Assembly (NCBI RefSeq): GCF_018403765.1
Contig: NZ_BOVQ01000008.1
Span: 1 to 64,000, forward strand
DNA length: 64,000 nt
Direction of reading: 5' to 3'
From: Lactococcus nasutitermitis
Lineage (GTDB): Bacteria; Bacillota; Bacilli; Lactobacillales; Streptococcaceae
The notes under the pieces: model-generated
Databases searched by the model: none
What the model saw: the letters and a program-made list of their open reading frames with translations, nothing else
Told to the model about the DNA's origin: nothing
Shown here: piece after piece, positions 37,769-45,569 of the stretch
Layout: every line of letters begins with the position of its first letter
How positions within the stretch are numbered: position 1 is the first letter of the stretch
Translations under genes and position numbers: made by a program

Positions 37769-39706
37769 ATGTTAGTGACAGGTCGTGAACAAAAATTGAT
37801 TCAGGCATTTATTAAGGCAAAGACTTTGACACTGGCAGAGATGCTTGAAATCACGGGAACGAGCCGGCGAACACTTTATCGAGACCTTGAAAAGTTGCAA
37901 GAAACGTTGCCTAATGGTGTGAGTTTGCGAAATTCAGATGAGGGTTATTTTTTGGCAGGTGATTTGTCAAGTTTGGCAGAAACTCATGAACTTTTAGAGT
38001 TTACAGTGACTGAAAGACTTTATGGAGAATTGCTGTTATTGCTTGATAATCGGGCATCAATCGTGACTCTAACGGAAACTTTTGGAATTAGTCAACCAAC
38101 TGCAACAAGTGATTTGCGTTTGATTGAGCAGGCGCTGCTGGAAAATGGTTTACAGTTGGAACGTGAACGTGGTTTGAGAGTTCTCGGAAACGAGGAGAAT
38201 ATTCGCTCGGTGCTGGTATCAAGTTGTCAGAGTGTATCAAGTATTTCTGAGGCTTTATCGGGTGATTTTTCTGAGAATAAAATTTTGTCTTTGTTGGATT
38301 TGGAGCCATTTTATCAGGCGCGGACAATATTTGAAACGGTTGAATTACCTGAAATGACGGATAAAACGTGCGTGCTGATGCAATTTTTCTTGACGGCGAC
38401 TTTGTTTCGACTGAATAAAGGTTATCAGCTGGTGTCTAATAGTACACGTCGTCCAAGTAAAAATGCTTTGAATTTTGTGCAGAAATTGATTGCGCAGTTG
38501 CAAGGTAAGTTTACATTTACGATTGCTGAGATTACTTATCTGGCTGCAGTTTATGATGTGTTGTATTTTGGTTTTGGTCGTGAAGTGCTGTTCATGGAGA
38601 AGTTTGATAGTGGATTTTCTTATAAAATTCGTCAGTTGATTGATGAAGTGTCAAGTGAATTGTCAATTGAATTTAGTAAGGATGACCGGCTTTATGGATT
38701 GCTTTATGCACACTTGAAAGAGACAGATGTTCTGCCAGAGTTATTTTCAGATAAGCAAAATGACTTTGTGAAAAAAATCGAAACAGATAATGATAAAATC
38801 TTCAAGGCTGTACAGCAAGTGCTTCCAGATGTCTTTGAGAAAAAATTTTCGAGCGTTGAGATTTCATTTGTTACTTTGCATTTTGTGGCAACATTGGAGC
38901 GAAGTGACTTAGTTTTGCCTTTGAAAACAGCTTTGGTGACAAGTCGCGGACGGATTTCTTGTGAATTTATCATGAGTAATCTGCGCAAGAACTTTCCATT
39001 TTTAAATAAAATTGATATTATACAAACTTCGGCTAGATTTGATAAAAGCCAGTATGATGCGATTTTTACGACTGAAAAAGAGATGGATTATATCTACGTT
39101 AGTCGGAATTTGGAGCAAAAAAATCTTGACACAATTCGACATAAACTGCGGAGTATCCAGCAAAATACGCGGACAGTTAAAAGTGATAATAATGAAAAGA
39201 ATTTTGTCAATCTCAATCAGCTCTTTAGTATTGGAAATGGAATTTTGACAGATTTTACGATTAGAGAGATTGAAAATCTACCAAATCTGACTGATGTTGT
39301 CAACCAAGTTGTCAGTTTTGTAAACTCTAGTCAAACTGAAAGTTTGTCTCAATTATTGAAAAAAAGATTTGATGAGACACATCTGGCAATTCCAGATACG
39401 AAAATTGCTTTGCTTCACGGCGTGCATGATTCAATTGAAAAGCCTAGTTTTCAGATTTTTGACTTAAGTCAGGAAGTTGAAGTTTTGGCGATGAATCGTG
39501 AGAAAATGAAGATAAAACGTGTATTACTGCTTTTATCTCCACCAGATGTAGCAGATGCAGCTGTTTATCTTTTGGGAAAAATTTCAAGTTCGATTATTGA
39601 AAATAAACTTTACACAACGATTTATAATTCTGGAAATTTTGATGTTGTGAGTGAGTTGCTTCGGCAAATTATCACAGAATCAATCAGAAAATATGGGGAA
39701 CAATAG
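37769..39706 (+). CDS. mtlR: Mannitol operon activator MtlR (BglG/PRD family)
   Basis: MtlR is a PTS-phosphorylated activator. The 645-residue protein has N-terminal helix-turn-helix domains (about 1-75 and 80-130), two PRDs (about 170-275 and 285-390, with a histidine in YAHLKE), an EIIB-Gat-like domain (about 390-480) and a C-terminal EIIA-Mtl-like domain (about 500-645, with histidines in LLHGVHDSI). The EIIB-like loop reads [12 protein letters not shown] and lacks the usual CPxGxG order, so the cysteine control seen in Bacillus may differ. GAGAGG precedes the ATG. Confidence 0.93.
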   Translation: MLVTGREQKLIQAFIKAKTLTLAEMLEITGTSRRTLYRDLEKLQETLPNGVSLRNSDEGYFLAGDLSSLAETHELLEFTVTERLYGELLLLLDNRASIVTLTETFGISQPTATSDLRLIEQALLENGLQLERERGLRVLGNEENIRSVLVSSCQSVSSISEALSGDFSENKILSLLDLEPFYQARTIFETVELPEMTDKTCVLMQFFLTATLFRLNKGYQLVSNSTRRPSKNALNFVQKLIAQLQGKFTFTIAEITYLAAVYDVLYFGFGREVLFMEKFDSGFSYKIRQLIDEVSSELSIEFSKDDRLYGLLYAHLKETDVLPELFSDKQNDFVKKIETDNDKIFKAVQQVLPDVFEKKFSSVEISFVTLHFVATLERSDLVLPLKTALVTSRGRISCEFIMSNLRKNFPFLNKIDIIQTSARFDKSQYDAIFTTEKEMDYIYVSRNLEQKNLDTIRHKLRSIQQNTRTVKSDNNEKNFVNLNQLFSIGNGILTDFTIREIENLPNLTDVVNQVVSFVNSSQTESLSQLLKKRFDETHLAIPDTKIALLHGVHDSIEKPSFQIFDLSQEVEVLAMNREKMKIKRVLLLLSPPDVADAAVYLLGKISSSIIENKLYTTIYNSGNFDVVSELLRQIITESIRKYGEQ

Positions 39707-39713
39707 AAAGGAA

Positions 39714-39741
39714 GTTTACAGGGTGTGTAAACCTTGTAAAC
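39714..39741 (+). repeat. P2 palindrome in the mtlF leader with two alternative 3' arms
   Basis: GTTTACA at 39714-39720 can pair with TGTAAAC at 39726-39732 or at 39735-39741. The Shine-Dalgarno AAAGGAA (39707-39713) lies directly before the stem and the ATG nine bases after the second arm. Confidence 0.55.
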
Positions 39742-39750
39742 ATAAAAAAT

Positions 39751-40182
39751 ATGGAAATTCAAAAAAATCTTATTAAACTCAACCAACATTTTGAAAATAA
39801 AGAAGATGCTATCAAGTTTTGTGGACAACTTCTTGTAGAAGGTGGCTATGTCAATCCTGATTATGTGCCAGCAATGCTTGAGCGGGACAAAGAACTTTCA
39901 GTTTACATGGGAAATTTTATTGCAATTCCTCATGGAACAGATGCTGCCAAAAAAGAAGTTTTGAAAACAGGAATTACGATTGTGCAAGTACCGCGCGGTG
40001 TTGATTTTGGAACGGAAGATGACCCAAAAGTAGCGACAGTTCTTTTTGGAATTGCTGGAATTGGTAATGAACATTTGGATTTGATTCAGAAGATTTCAAT
40101 CTTTTGTGCGGACGTTGATAATGTTGTAAAAATTGCTGATGCACAATCAGTAGATGAAATTGTTGGTTATTTTGCTGATTGA
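39751..40182 (+). CDS. mtlF: Mannitol PTS EIIA component
   Basis: MtlF transfers phosphate from HPr to the EIIB domain of MtlA. The 143-residue EIIA-Mtl protein carries the active-site histidine in [12 protein letters not shown] (near residue 65) and the typical [16 protein letters not shown]. No ribosome site is seen at normal distance; AAAGGAA lies 38-44 bases upstream, on the far side of a P2 palindrome that could bring it next to the ATG. It follows mtlR by 44 bases. Confidence 0.95.
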   Translation: MEIQKNLIKLNQHFENKEDAIKFCGQLLVEGGYVNPDYVPAMLERDKELSVYMGNFIAIPHGTDAAKKEVLKTGITIVQVPRGVDFGTEDDPKVATVLFGIAGIGNEHLDLIQKISIFCADVDNVVKIADAQSVDEIVGYFAD

Positions 40183-40207
40183 CAGCAGATTTACAGTGTG
40201 AAATAAC

Positions 40208-40229
40208 TTTTGACAGTTTGGTCAAAAGC
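40208..40229. terminator. Terminator after mtlF (P1-like)
   Basis: CTTTTGAC, AGTTTG, GTCAAAAG followed shortly by TATTTTT. Confidence 0.7.
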
Positions 40230-40246
40230 TATTTTTGTACTTAAAT

Positions 40247-40300
40247 TTTTTGACAGGCTGAGAATAAATTCTCTAGCCCCTTCGGCAGAACTGCCAAAAA
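40247..40300. repeat. P1-bounded structured element, short copy
   Basis: TTTTTTGACA is followed by GGCTGAGAA, TAAA, TTCTCTAGCC (a stem) and then GGCAG, AA, CTGCC and AAAAA. It shares its core with the longer elements at 54966-55068 and 62412-62520. Confidence 0.7.
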
Positions 40301-40322
40301 TGAAAAATTGACATTGTAAGTT

Positions 40323-40344
40323 TTGACACAGAGAAATGTGCCAA
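40323..40344 (+). promoter_or_regulatory. MtlR-type operator upstream of mtlD
   Basis: TTGACACA, six bases, TGTGCCAA, ending eight bases before the -35, exactly as at mtlA. Confidence 0.8.
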
Positions 40345-40352
40345 AACTTTTA

Positions 40353-40381
40353 TTTACTCTGACTATGAAAGGCTTTACACT
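40353..40381 (+). promoter_or_regulatory. mtlD promoter with degenerate cre
   Basis: TTTACT at 40353-40358, 17 bases, TACACT at 40376-40381. TGAAAGGCTTTACA at 40366-40379 occupies the same position as the mtlA cre but has GC in place of the central CG. Confidence 0.65.
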
Positions 40382-40414
40382 AGAAGTATAAGTAATCAGA
40401 AAGAGGAAATTACA

Positions 40415-41572
40415 ATGAAAAAAGCAGTACATTTTGGTGCAGGAAATATCGGTCGTGGATTTATTGGTGAGATTTTGAATAAAAATGACTTTGAAGTTAC
40501 TTTTGTTGATGTTAATGAAGCGATTATTGATGAATTAAATGCGCGCCATGGTTACACGATTGAACTGGCAAATGATGCACATGAGAAAATTGAAATTTCG
40601 GCTGTTTCAGGAATTAACAATGCGAAGAATCCTGATGAAGTTGTCAATGCAGTAGCACAAGCTGATGTTGTGACAACAGCGATTGGTCCAAATATTTTGC
40701 CATTTATTGCTGAGTTGATTGCCAAAGGTATTCAAAAACGGCGCACGGACAATGTTGATGCTCCTTTAGACGTGATTGCCTGTGAAAATATGATTGGTGG
40801 TTCTGAGTTTTTGCATGAAAAGGTAGATGCTTTTCTATCGGGTGAGGATAAAAACTATGTTTCTGCTTTTGTTGGTTTTCCAAATGCAGCAGTTGACAGG
40901 ATTGTGCCAGGACAACATCATGATGATGTGCTTTATGTAGTTGTTGAGCCTTTCCATGAATGGGTGATTGACGAGAGCCAACTGAAAAATACGACTTTCA
41001 AGTTGGATGGTGTGCATTATGCGACAGATTTGGAGCCATTTATTGAGCGTAAACTTTTCTCTGTCAACTCTGGACACGCAACTGTTGCTTATAACAGTGC
41101 ATATAAGGGTTACAAGACGATTTTAGAAGGTTTACAGCATGAGGAAATCTTGGCAGCTCTAAAAGCTGTTCAAGTGGAAACACGTTCACTTTTATTGGCG
41201 AAATGGGGGAGTTATTTTACTGAGGAAGATTTAAAAGCTTATCATGAAACAATCATTTCACGCTTTGCTAATCCACAAATTATTGATGATGTGACACGCG
41301 TTGCTCGGACACCAATTCGTAAGTTGGGTTATGATGAGCGCTTTATCCGTCCTATCCGTGAATTGTCTGAACGTGGTTTGACTTATGAAGCACATCTTGA
41401 TGTTGTCGGGAAAATCTTTGCTTATAATGACCCAGAAGATGCACAATCTGTTGAATTACAGGAAAAATTGGCTTCGAAAAATTTGACGGAACTTATCAAG
41501 GAATTGACAGGATTGTCAGATGAAAAATTGCTTGGCGAAATCGAAGAAGTTGTGAAAAAATACGCAAAATAA
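40415..41572 (+). CDS. mtlD: Mannitol-1-phosphate 5-dehydrogenase
   Basis: MtlD oxidises mannitol-1-phosphate to fructose-6-phosphate with NAD+. The 385-residue protein opens with the Rossmann motif HFGAGNIGRGFIG, has ACENMIGGS and the catalytic-type lysine in ERKLFSVNSGHATVAY. GAAAGAGG precedes the ATG. It has its own MtlR site and promoter, so it forms a second unit of the mtl regulon rather than being read only through mtlF. Confidence 0.96.
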   Translation: MKKAVHFGAGNIGRGFIGEILNKNDFEVTFVDVNEAIIDELNARHGYTIELANDAHEKIEISAVSGINNAKNPDEVVNAVAQADVVTTAIGPNILPFIAELIAKGIQKRRTDNVDAPLDVIACENMIGGSEFLHEKVDAFLSGEDKNYVSAFVGFPNAAVDRIVPGQHHDDVLYVVVEPFHEWVIDESQLKNTTFKLDGVHYATDLEPFIERKLFSVNSGHATVAYNSAYKGYKTILEGLQHEEILAALKAVQVETRSLLLAKWGSYFTEEDLKAYHETIISRFANPQIIDDVTRVARTPIRKLGYDERFIRPIRELSERGLTYEAHLDVVGKIFAYNDPEDAQSVELQEKLASKNLTELIKELTGLSDEKLLGEIEEVVKKYAK

Positions 41573-41595
41573 TTTTGGATAAAAAACGTTTACAC

Positions 41596-41624
41596 TTGAA
41601 AAATAAAAAATAAAATGATACTAT
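41596..41624 (+). promoter_or_regulatory. Promoter of the 6S RNA candidate
   Basis: TTGAAA at 41596-41601, 17 bases, TACTAT at 41619-41624 with an upstream TG. Confidence 0.7.
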
Positions 41625-41630
41625 AGAAGC

Positions 41631-41826
41631 ATAGAAAAGCACTGGAATGTGCGAGCTTATTCTTTTAATTGACCGACTAATAATTGTATTGCATAGGGGT
41701 TCATAAGACATTCTGTGGCGTGTATAACCTTCGGGCGAACGGTCTGGCAGAAGCAAGAACACCCACCTAGCGTTTCAGCGGGTTCAATACGTGAATAAGC
41801 ATCCGGCATTCAATCAGTGTTTTTTT
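41631..41826 (+). ncRNA. ssrS: Probable 6S RNA
   Basis: About 196 nt forms a long interrupted hairpin: CACTG/CAGTG, GAATG/CATTC and GCTTATTC/GAATAAGC pair between the ends, with a large central opening, and the RNA ends in a T run. The apical segment (GCGTGTATAACCTTCGGGC and GGTCTGGCAG) resembles B. subtilis 6S-1. 6S RNA binds the housekeeping RNA polymerase as a promoter mimic. The call rests on structure and partial similarity, not on a covariance search. Confidence 0.72.
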
Positions 41827-41836
41827 GCGTTCAAAA

Positions 41837-41858
41837 TTTTTGACAGAGTTGTCAAAAA
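41837..41858. repeat. P1 palindrome after the 6S RNA
   Basis: TTTTTGACAG, AG, TTGTCAAAAA, with one G-T pair. It lies between the convergent 6S RNA and queH. Confidence 0.7.
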
Positions 41859-41887
41859 AAACAAGAGCATTAAAGTTGCTCTTGTTT
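41853..41887 (-). terminator. queH terminator
   Basis: On the minus strand AACAAGAGCA pairs with TGCTCTTGTT and is followed by a T run. The stem includes the last codons and stop of queH. Confidence 0.8.
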
Positions 41888-42598
41888 TCTGATAAAGGCA
41901 ATCGCTTCACGGTTTTGCGCCTTCAAATCAACGCCTTGTTGGCGCGCGGCAAAGATACAACCACAGTAACATTGACGGTAAACATCGTATTCTTTACACA
42001 TTTCGACGGAACGTTTGTAGCCGTTATTTTTTTTGAAATCGCTGGGAAGATAGTTGACGCTGTAAATTTTTTGAATGTCCAGCCCGATTTCGTTGATGAG
42101 TTGGCTGTTTTTCATCGGGGAGATCGTCAGCGCACTACCAAAGTAGTCAAATCCGAGCTCTTTCGCTTTTTCGGCGACTAAATCAAGGCGCATTTGGAAG
42201 CAGGCTGTACATCTTTTTCCACCTTCGCGCTCATTTTCGAGATGCTGTTCACGTACCATTTGCACGAAAAGATTAGGCTCATAGGGCGCGGCGATAAATT
42301 GAACCTGATTGTTGGTGCGTTCGTTGAAGTCTTTGATAAATTTTTCTTGCACAAGTTTGCGACGTTCGTATTCGCTTTTGGGGTGAATATTTGAGTTGGC
42401 AAAATAAATCGTCACATCGGCGGATTGTGTCAGACATTCGAGTGAATAAGTGCTACAAGGCGCGCAACAGCTGTGTAATAAAATTCGTGGGCGAACCTTA
42501 TCTTCTTCCCAGCTTTGGCGCACTTTTTGAAAGACTTTATCGTAATTCACTTTTTGATTGGCGGGCATATTTTCAAGAATTTCTAAAGAATTTTTCAT
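41870..42598 (-). CDS. queH: Epoxyqueuosine reductase QueH (DUF208)
   Basis: QueH reduces epoxyqueuosine to queuosine in tRNA. From the ATG at 42598 the protein has 242 residues. It shows the family cysteines LLHSCCAPCS, KRCTACF and QCYCGC, which hold an iron-sulphur cluster and a further metal site. The ATG is chosen over the longer frame because TGTTATAAT ends nine bases upstream (42608-42613 is the -10); the leader would be only a few bases and no ribosome site is seen. An in-frame GTG lies three codons earlier. Confidence 0.88.
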   Translation of the reverse strand: MKNSLEILENMPANQKVNYDKVFQKVRQSWEEDKVRPRILLHSCCAPCSTYSLECLTQSADVTIYFANSNIHPKSEYERRKLVQEKFIKDFNERTNNQVQFIAAPYEPNLFVQMVREQHLENEREGGKRCTACFQMRLDLVAEKAKELGFDYFGSALTISPMKNSQLINEIGLDIQKIYSVNYLPSDFKKNNGYKRSVEMCKEYDVYRQCYCGCIFAARQQGVDLKAQNREAIAFIRKQEQL

Positions 42599-42607
42599 TA
42601 TTTTCAC

Positions 42608-42616
42608 ATTATAACA
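42608..42616 (-). promoter_or_regulatory. Extended -10 promoter of queH, near-leaderless
   Basis: TGTTATAAT on the minus strand ends nine bases before the ATG. Confidence 0.6.
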
Positions 42617-42672
42617 TGGATGAGAGTGGCTTGCATGGGCTGAAAATTTCTTCTGCAAAAATACAAAAATTC

Positions 42673-42700
42673 TTGCAATTTTTGCTAAAAATGATACAAT
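42673..42700 (+). promoter_or_regulatory. tRNA-Lys promoter
   Basis: TTGCAA near 42673 and TACAAT near 42695 with a 16-base spacer. Confidence 0.6.
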
Positions 42701-42717
42701 AGTAAAGTAAGTTTTTT

Positions 42718-42790
42718 GGCCCGGTAGCTCAGTTGGTAGAGCAGTAGACTCTTAATCTATGGGTCCAGGGTTCGAGCCCCTGCCGAGCCA
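42718..42790 (+). tRNA. tRNA-Lys (CUU)
   Basis: A 73-nt cloverleaf with anticodon CTT in GACTCTTAATC. The acceptor stem GGCCCGG/CCGAGCC has a C4-A69 mismatch. It is a single tRNA gene with its own promoter, between queH and araT. Confidence 0.93.
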
Positions 42791-42797
42791 TCATGTG

Positions 42798-42823
42798 AAA
42801 TCTCAATTTTCTGGGATTTTTTT
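42798..42823 (+). terminator. tRNA-Lys terminator
   Basis: AAATCTCA pairs with TGGGATTT (one G-T pair), followed by T's. Confidence 0.8.
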
Positions 42824-42824
42824 G

Positions 42825-42846
42825 TTTTTGACAGAACTGTCAAAAA
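42825..42846. repeat. P1 palindrome between tRNA-Lys and araT
   Basis: Perfect TTTTTGACAG, AA, CTGTCAAAAA directly after the tRNA terminator. Confidence 0.85.
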
Positions 42847-42915
42847 ATTTTCAGGTGCAAAAATGCTGAAAATGCGCTATAATTTAGAACAAATAGCTTT
42901 TGACAGAGCTACAAA

Positions 42916-42937
42916 TTTTTGACAGTTCTGTCAAAAA
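42916..42937. repeat. P1 palindrome in the araT leader
   Basis: Perfect TTTTTGACAG, TT, CTGTCAAAAA ending just before the GGAGG of araT. A half copy TTTTGACAGAGC lies at 42898-42909. Confidence 0.85.
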
Positions 42938-42953
42938 TTTTTCGGAGGTAAAA

Positions 42954-44126
42954 ATGGACTTAGTTGCAAAAATGAATCCCAATCTGGATAAAATCGCGGT
43001 TTCTTTGATTCGTCAGTTTGACCAGGAAGTGTCAAAAATTCCAGGTATCTTGAAATTAACGCTGGGTGAGCCAGATTTTAACACGCCAGAACACGTCAAA
43101 GCTCAGGGACAGCAGGCAATTATCAACAATCAGAGCCATTATACTGGTATGGCGGGTTTGCTGGAGTTGCGCCAAGCAGCATCAGATTTTATGGCTGAAA
43201 AGTATGATTTGCACTACAATCCTGAAAATGAAATCTTGGTGACGGTTGGAGTGACCGAGGCGATTTCGGCGGTTTTGTTGTCAATTTTATTGCCCGGCGA
43301 CAAAGTTTTGATTCCTGCACCAGCATATCCTGGCTACGAGCCGATTATTACGCTCTCAGGCGCTGAATTGGTCGAGATTGACACAACAGCTAACGATTTC
43401 GTTTTGACGCCAGAAATGCTTGAAAATGCCATTCTCGAGCAAGGTGATAAACTCAAAGCTGTGATTTTGAATTATCCTGCAAATCCAACAGGTGTGACTT
43501 ACACAGGCGAGCAAATCAAGGCGCTCGCTGAGGTTATCAAAAAGCATGATATTTTTGTGATTGCTGACGAGGTTTATTCTGAGCTGAATTACACAGGCGA
43601 ACGTCACGTTTCAATCGCCCAATATGCGCCAGAGCAGACGATTGTTTTCAACGGTTTGTCGAAATCGCACGCGATGACAGGTTGGCGTATTGGCTATATT
43701 TTCGCACCGGCTATTTTGACGGCACAATTTATCAAAACGCACCAGTATTTAGTCACATCTGCCAGCACGATTTCGCAAGTCGCAGCGATTGAAGCGATGG
43801 AACACGGGCAAGAAGATGCGGAACCAATGAAAGCTGAGTATATCAAACGCCGCGATTTCATTATTGAAAAAATGTCTGCGCTCGGTTTCAAGATTATCAA
43901 GCCAGACGGTGCCTTTTACGTCTTTGCGAAAATTCCTGAAGATTTGAATCAAAATTCCTTTGATTTTCTGCTTGATTTCGCGCGTGAGAAAGCTGTCGCT
44001 TTTATCCCAGGAATTTCCTTTGGAAAATACGGCGAAGGTTATGTCCGCCTGTCATACGCAGCATCAATGGATACTATCACACTTGCAATGGAACGTTTGA
44101 CAGAATATGTCAATGAAAAACGTTAA
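42954..44126 (+). CDS. araT: Aromatic amino acid aminotransferase AraT
   Basis: AraT transfers the amino group of aromatic amino acids and leucine to 2-oxoglutarate, the first step of flavour-compound formation in lactococci. The 390-residue class I transaminase begins MDLVAKMNPNLDKI, like L. lactis AraT, and shows KLTLGEPDFNTPEH, LNYPANPTGV, ADEVYSELNY and the PLP lysine in NGLSKSHAMTGWRIG. GGAGG precedes the ATG at 42954; the longer frame lacks a ribosome site and crosses a P1 palindrome. Confidence 0.93.
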   Translation: MDLVAKMNPNLDKIAVSLIRQFDQEVSKIPGILKLTLGEPDFNTPEHVKAQGQQAIINNQSHYTGMAGLLELRQAASDFMAEKYDLHYNPENEILVTVGVTEAISAVLLSILLPGDKVLIPAPAYPGYEPIITLSGAELVEIDTTANDFVLTPEMLENAILEQGDKLKAVILNYPANPTGVTYTGEQIKALAEVIKKHDIFVIADEVYSELNYTGERHVSIAQYAPEQTIVFNGLSKSHAMTGWRIGYIFAPAILTAQFIKTHQYLVTSASTISQVAAIEAMEHGQEDAEPMKAEYIKRRDFIIEKMSALGFKIIKPDGAFYVFAKIPEDLNQNSFDFLLDFAREKAVAFIPGISFGKYGEGYVRLSYAASMDTITLAMERLTEYVNEKR

Positions 44127-44133
44127 TAAATAA

Positions 44134-44173
44134 TACAAAAAGAACAATTATCAATTTAATTGTTCTTTTTGTA
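44134..44173. terminator. araT terminator
   Basis: A perfect 17-bp stem TACAAAAAGAACAATTA/TAATTGTTCTTTTTGTA with a six-base loop. Confidence 0.93.
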
Positions 44174-44422
44174 TAAAAAATACACGCAATTATAAAAATT
44201 AGCATTTGTATGTTGAAGAATACAAAAGGGAGTGCTATCATTAGTAATGAGGAGTAAGGAGCACAATTTCTAGAGTTGTGTAACGAGCAGATTATTTCAA
44301 GCGAATTGCGACTTGAATTGCTCAGTTCTTGTCTTCATTGCTTCTCTTTTTGTACACTATTTTTATTATTAAAAAGTGCATATAAATGTATATTAATAAA
44401 ATACCAAAAGGAGGTATTTATA
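44174..44422 (+). other. Leader of the secreted-peptide gene
   Basis: No gene is seen. A hairpin TTCAAG/CTTGAA framed by GAGCA/TGCTC lies at 44285-44323. The region is AT-rich like the island that follows. No strong promoter could be assigned. Confidence 0.45.
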
Positions 44423-44842
44423 ATGAAAAATATGGAACAATTAAGTAAGCGAACAAATCTAAAAAAGACAGTTGCTTATGGAGTAGTTATTGCTAGCCTT
44501 TTGACACCTGCAATAGCGTTTGCAGGTACAAAAACAACAAGTTGTTATAGAGGTTCAGTTTTTATGTGGAGTAATGACCGGGTTACATTTTCTTATACAG
44601 GAAAAAAGATTATAAGTTCCTACGCTCACCAATCAGGAGGAGCAATTATTCCAGCAACAATGACTTACAAAGGAATACGATTAGTATCGAATGGTTCGTG
44701 GTCTCGCTCTTATCAAGGACAATATTTGGGGGGCGGAGGTATTCCAACACCTTGGGGAGCTGCTAATCTGGTCTCTCAATTAAAAACGATGCAGACGTGG
44801 ATTAGAGGAGATGGACATTGGGCTGCTGGTTGGGTATCTTAG
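44423..44842 (+). CDS. Sec-exported small protein, putative bacteriocin
   Basis: The product has 139 residues from the ATG at 44423, after AAAGGAGG. A basic N-terminus, hydrophobic core and AFAG cleavage site (about residue 34) give a mature peptide of about 105 residues, Gly- and Trp-rich, with one cysteine (TTSCYRG). No domain is recognised with certainty; a distant lactococcin 972 resemblance (S-x-Y-x-H then a short beta-rich core) is weak. The ABC ATPase and permease genes downstream fit an immunity or export role. It sits between araT and recO, which I expect to be adjacent. Confidence 0.5.
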   Translation: MKNMEQLSKRTNLKKTVAYGVVIASLLTPAIAFAGTKTTSCYRGSVFMWSNDRVTFSYTGKKIISSYAHQSGGAIIPATMTYKGIRLVSNGSWSRSYQGQYLGGGGIPTPWGAANLVSQLKTMQTWIRGDGHWAAGWVS

Positions 44843-44854
44843 AAAATTAAAGAG

Positions 44855-44879
44855 GAAGTGAGAAAAAAGTTCTCACTTC
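44855..44879 (+). terminator. Attenuating terminator after the secreted-peptide gene
   Basis: GAAGTGAGAA pairs with TTCTCACTTC and is followed by a short T-rich run, so only partial read-through into the ABC genes is expected. Confidence 0.75.
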
Positions 44880-44906
44880 TCATTTTATTGGAGGTATTAA
44901 TTAGTT

Positions 44907-45569
44907 ATGGATAATATTGGAATAAAACAAGTTTCTAAGCGATTTAGTGACAAAATTATAATGGAGGAGGCAAATATAACATTTTCCAAGGGCAAGATTT
45001 CATTTATTATGGGACCAAATGGTATAGGAAAGACGACTCTTATAAAAATATTTATGGGATTGCAAAAATTAGACAAGGGAATAATAATAAATCCCTATAA
45101 AAATAACAATTCCTTTGTCCTATTTGATGATTTATCGCTTTATCAAAATCTAACGGGCTATAGAAATATTCAACTTTTTACCAGTTTTAAATTTTCAAAG
45201 AAAGAAATAAAAGAAATTTCACAAAAATACCTTTCAGATAAAAGATTAAATAAAAATGTTAGAAATTATTCGTTGGGGGAGGGAAAAAAACTTTCTTTAA
45301 TAATTTGGGTGCTTCTCAGTCCTCCTTTATCTATCATGGATGAAGTAACGAATGGTTTAGATTACCAGTCTTTAACAGATTTAAGAAATAAACTCCTTTC
45401 TTTAAAAAAAGATATGTTTATTATTTTAACAGGGCATGATTTTGCATTTTATGAAAGTATCATTGATGAGCTTTATGTGTTTAAAAATCATAAAATAATT
45501 AAAGATGAGGTGTGGAAAGAGAAAGGCTTAGGGGAAACGTATGAACATTACTTTACGCCAAGAGTTTAG
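44907..45569 (+). CDS. ABC transporter ATP-binding protein
   Basis: The product has 220 residues. Walker A is GPNGIGKTTL near residues 37-46, the signature is YSLGEGKKLS (LSGGQ variant), and Walker B is LSIMDEVTNGLD. The Q-loop glutamine is not obvious. It is of the single-domain type used with bacteriocin immunity or antibiotic efflux permeases. TTGGAGG precedes the ATG. It overlaps the permease gene by 29 bases, so they form one complex (inference). Confidence 0.85.
   Translation: MDNIGIKQVSKRFSDKIIMEEANITFSKGKISFIMGPNGIGKTTLIKIFMGLQKLDKGIIINPYKNNNSFVLFDDLSLYQNLTGYRNIQLFTSFKFSKKEIKEISQKYLSDKRLNKNVRNYSLGEGKKLSLIIWVLLSPPLSIMDEVTNGLDYQSLTDLRNKLLSLKKDMFIILTGHDFAFYESIIDELYVFKNHKIIKDEVWKEKGLGETYEHYFTPRV

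Noticed and set aside
42718-42790. Integration site at the tRNA-Lys 3' end
   Set aside because: No repeat of the tRNA end and no integrase gene are present nearby; the peptide/ABC island begins after araT, not at the tRNA.
44423-44842. Firm call of lactococcin 972 family for the secreted peptide
   Set aside because: Only a loose pattern agrees; the standard large immunity permease is absent.
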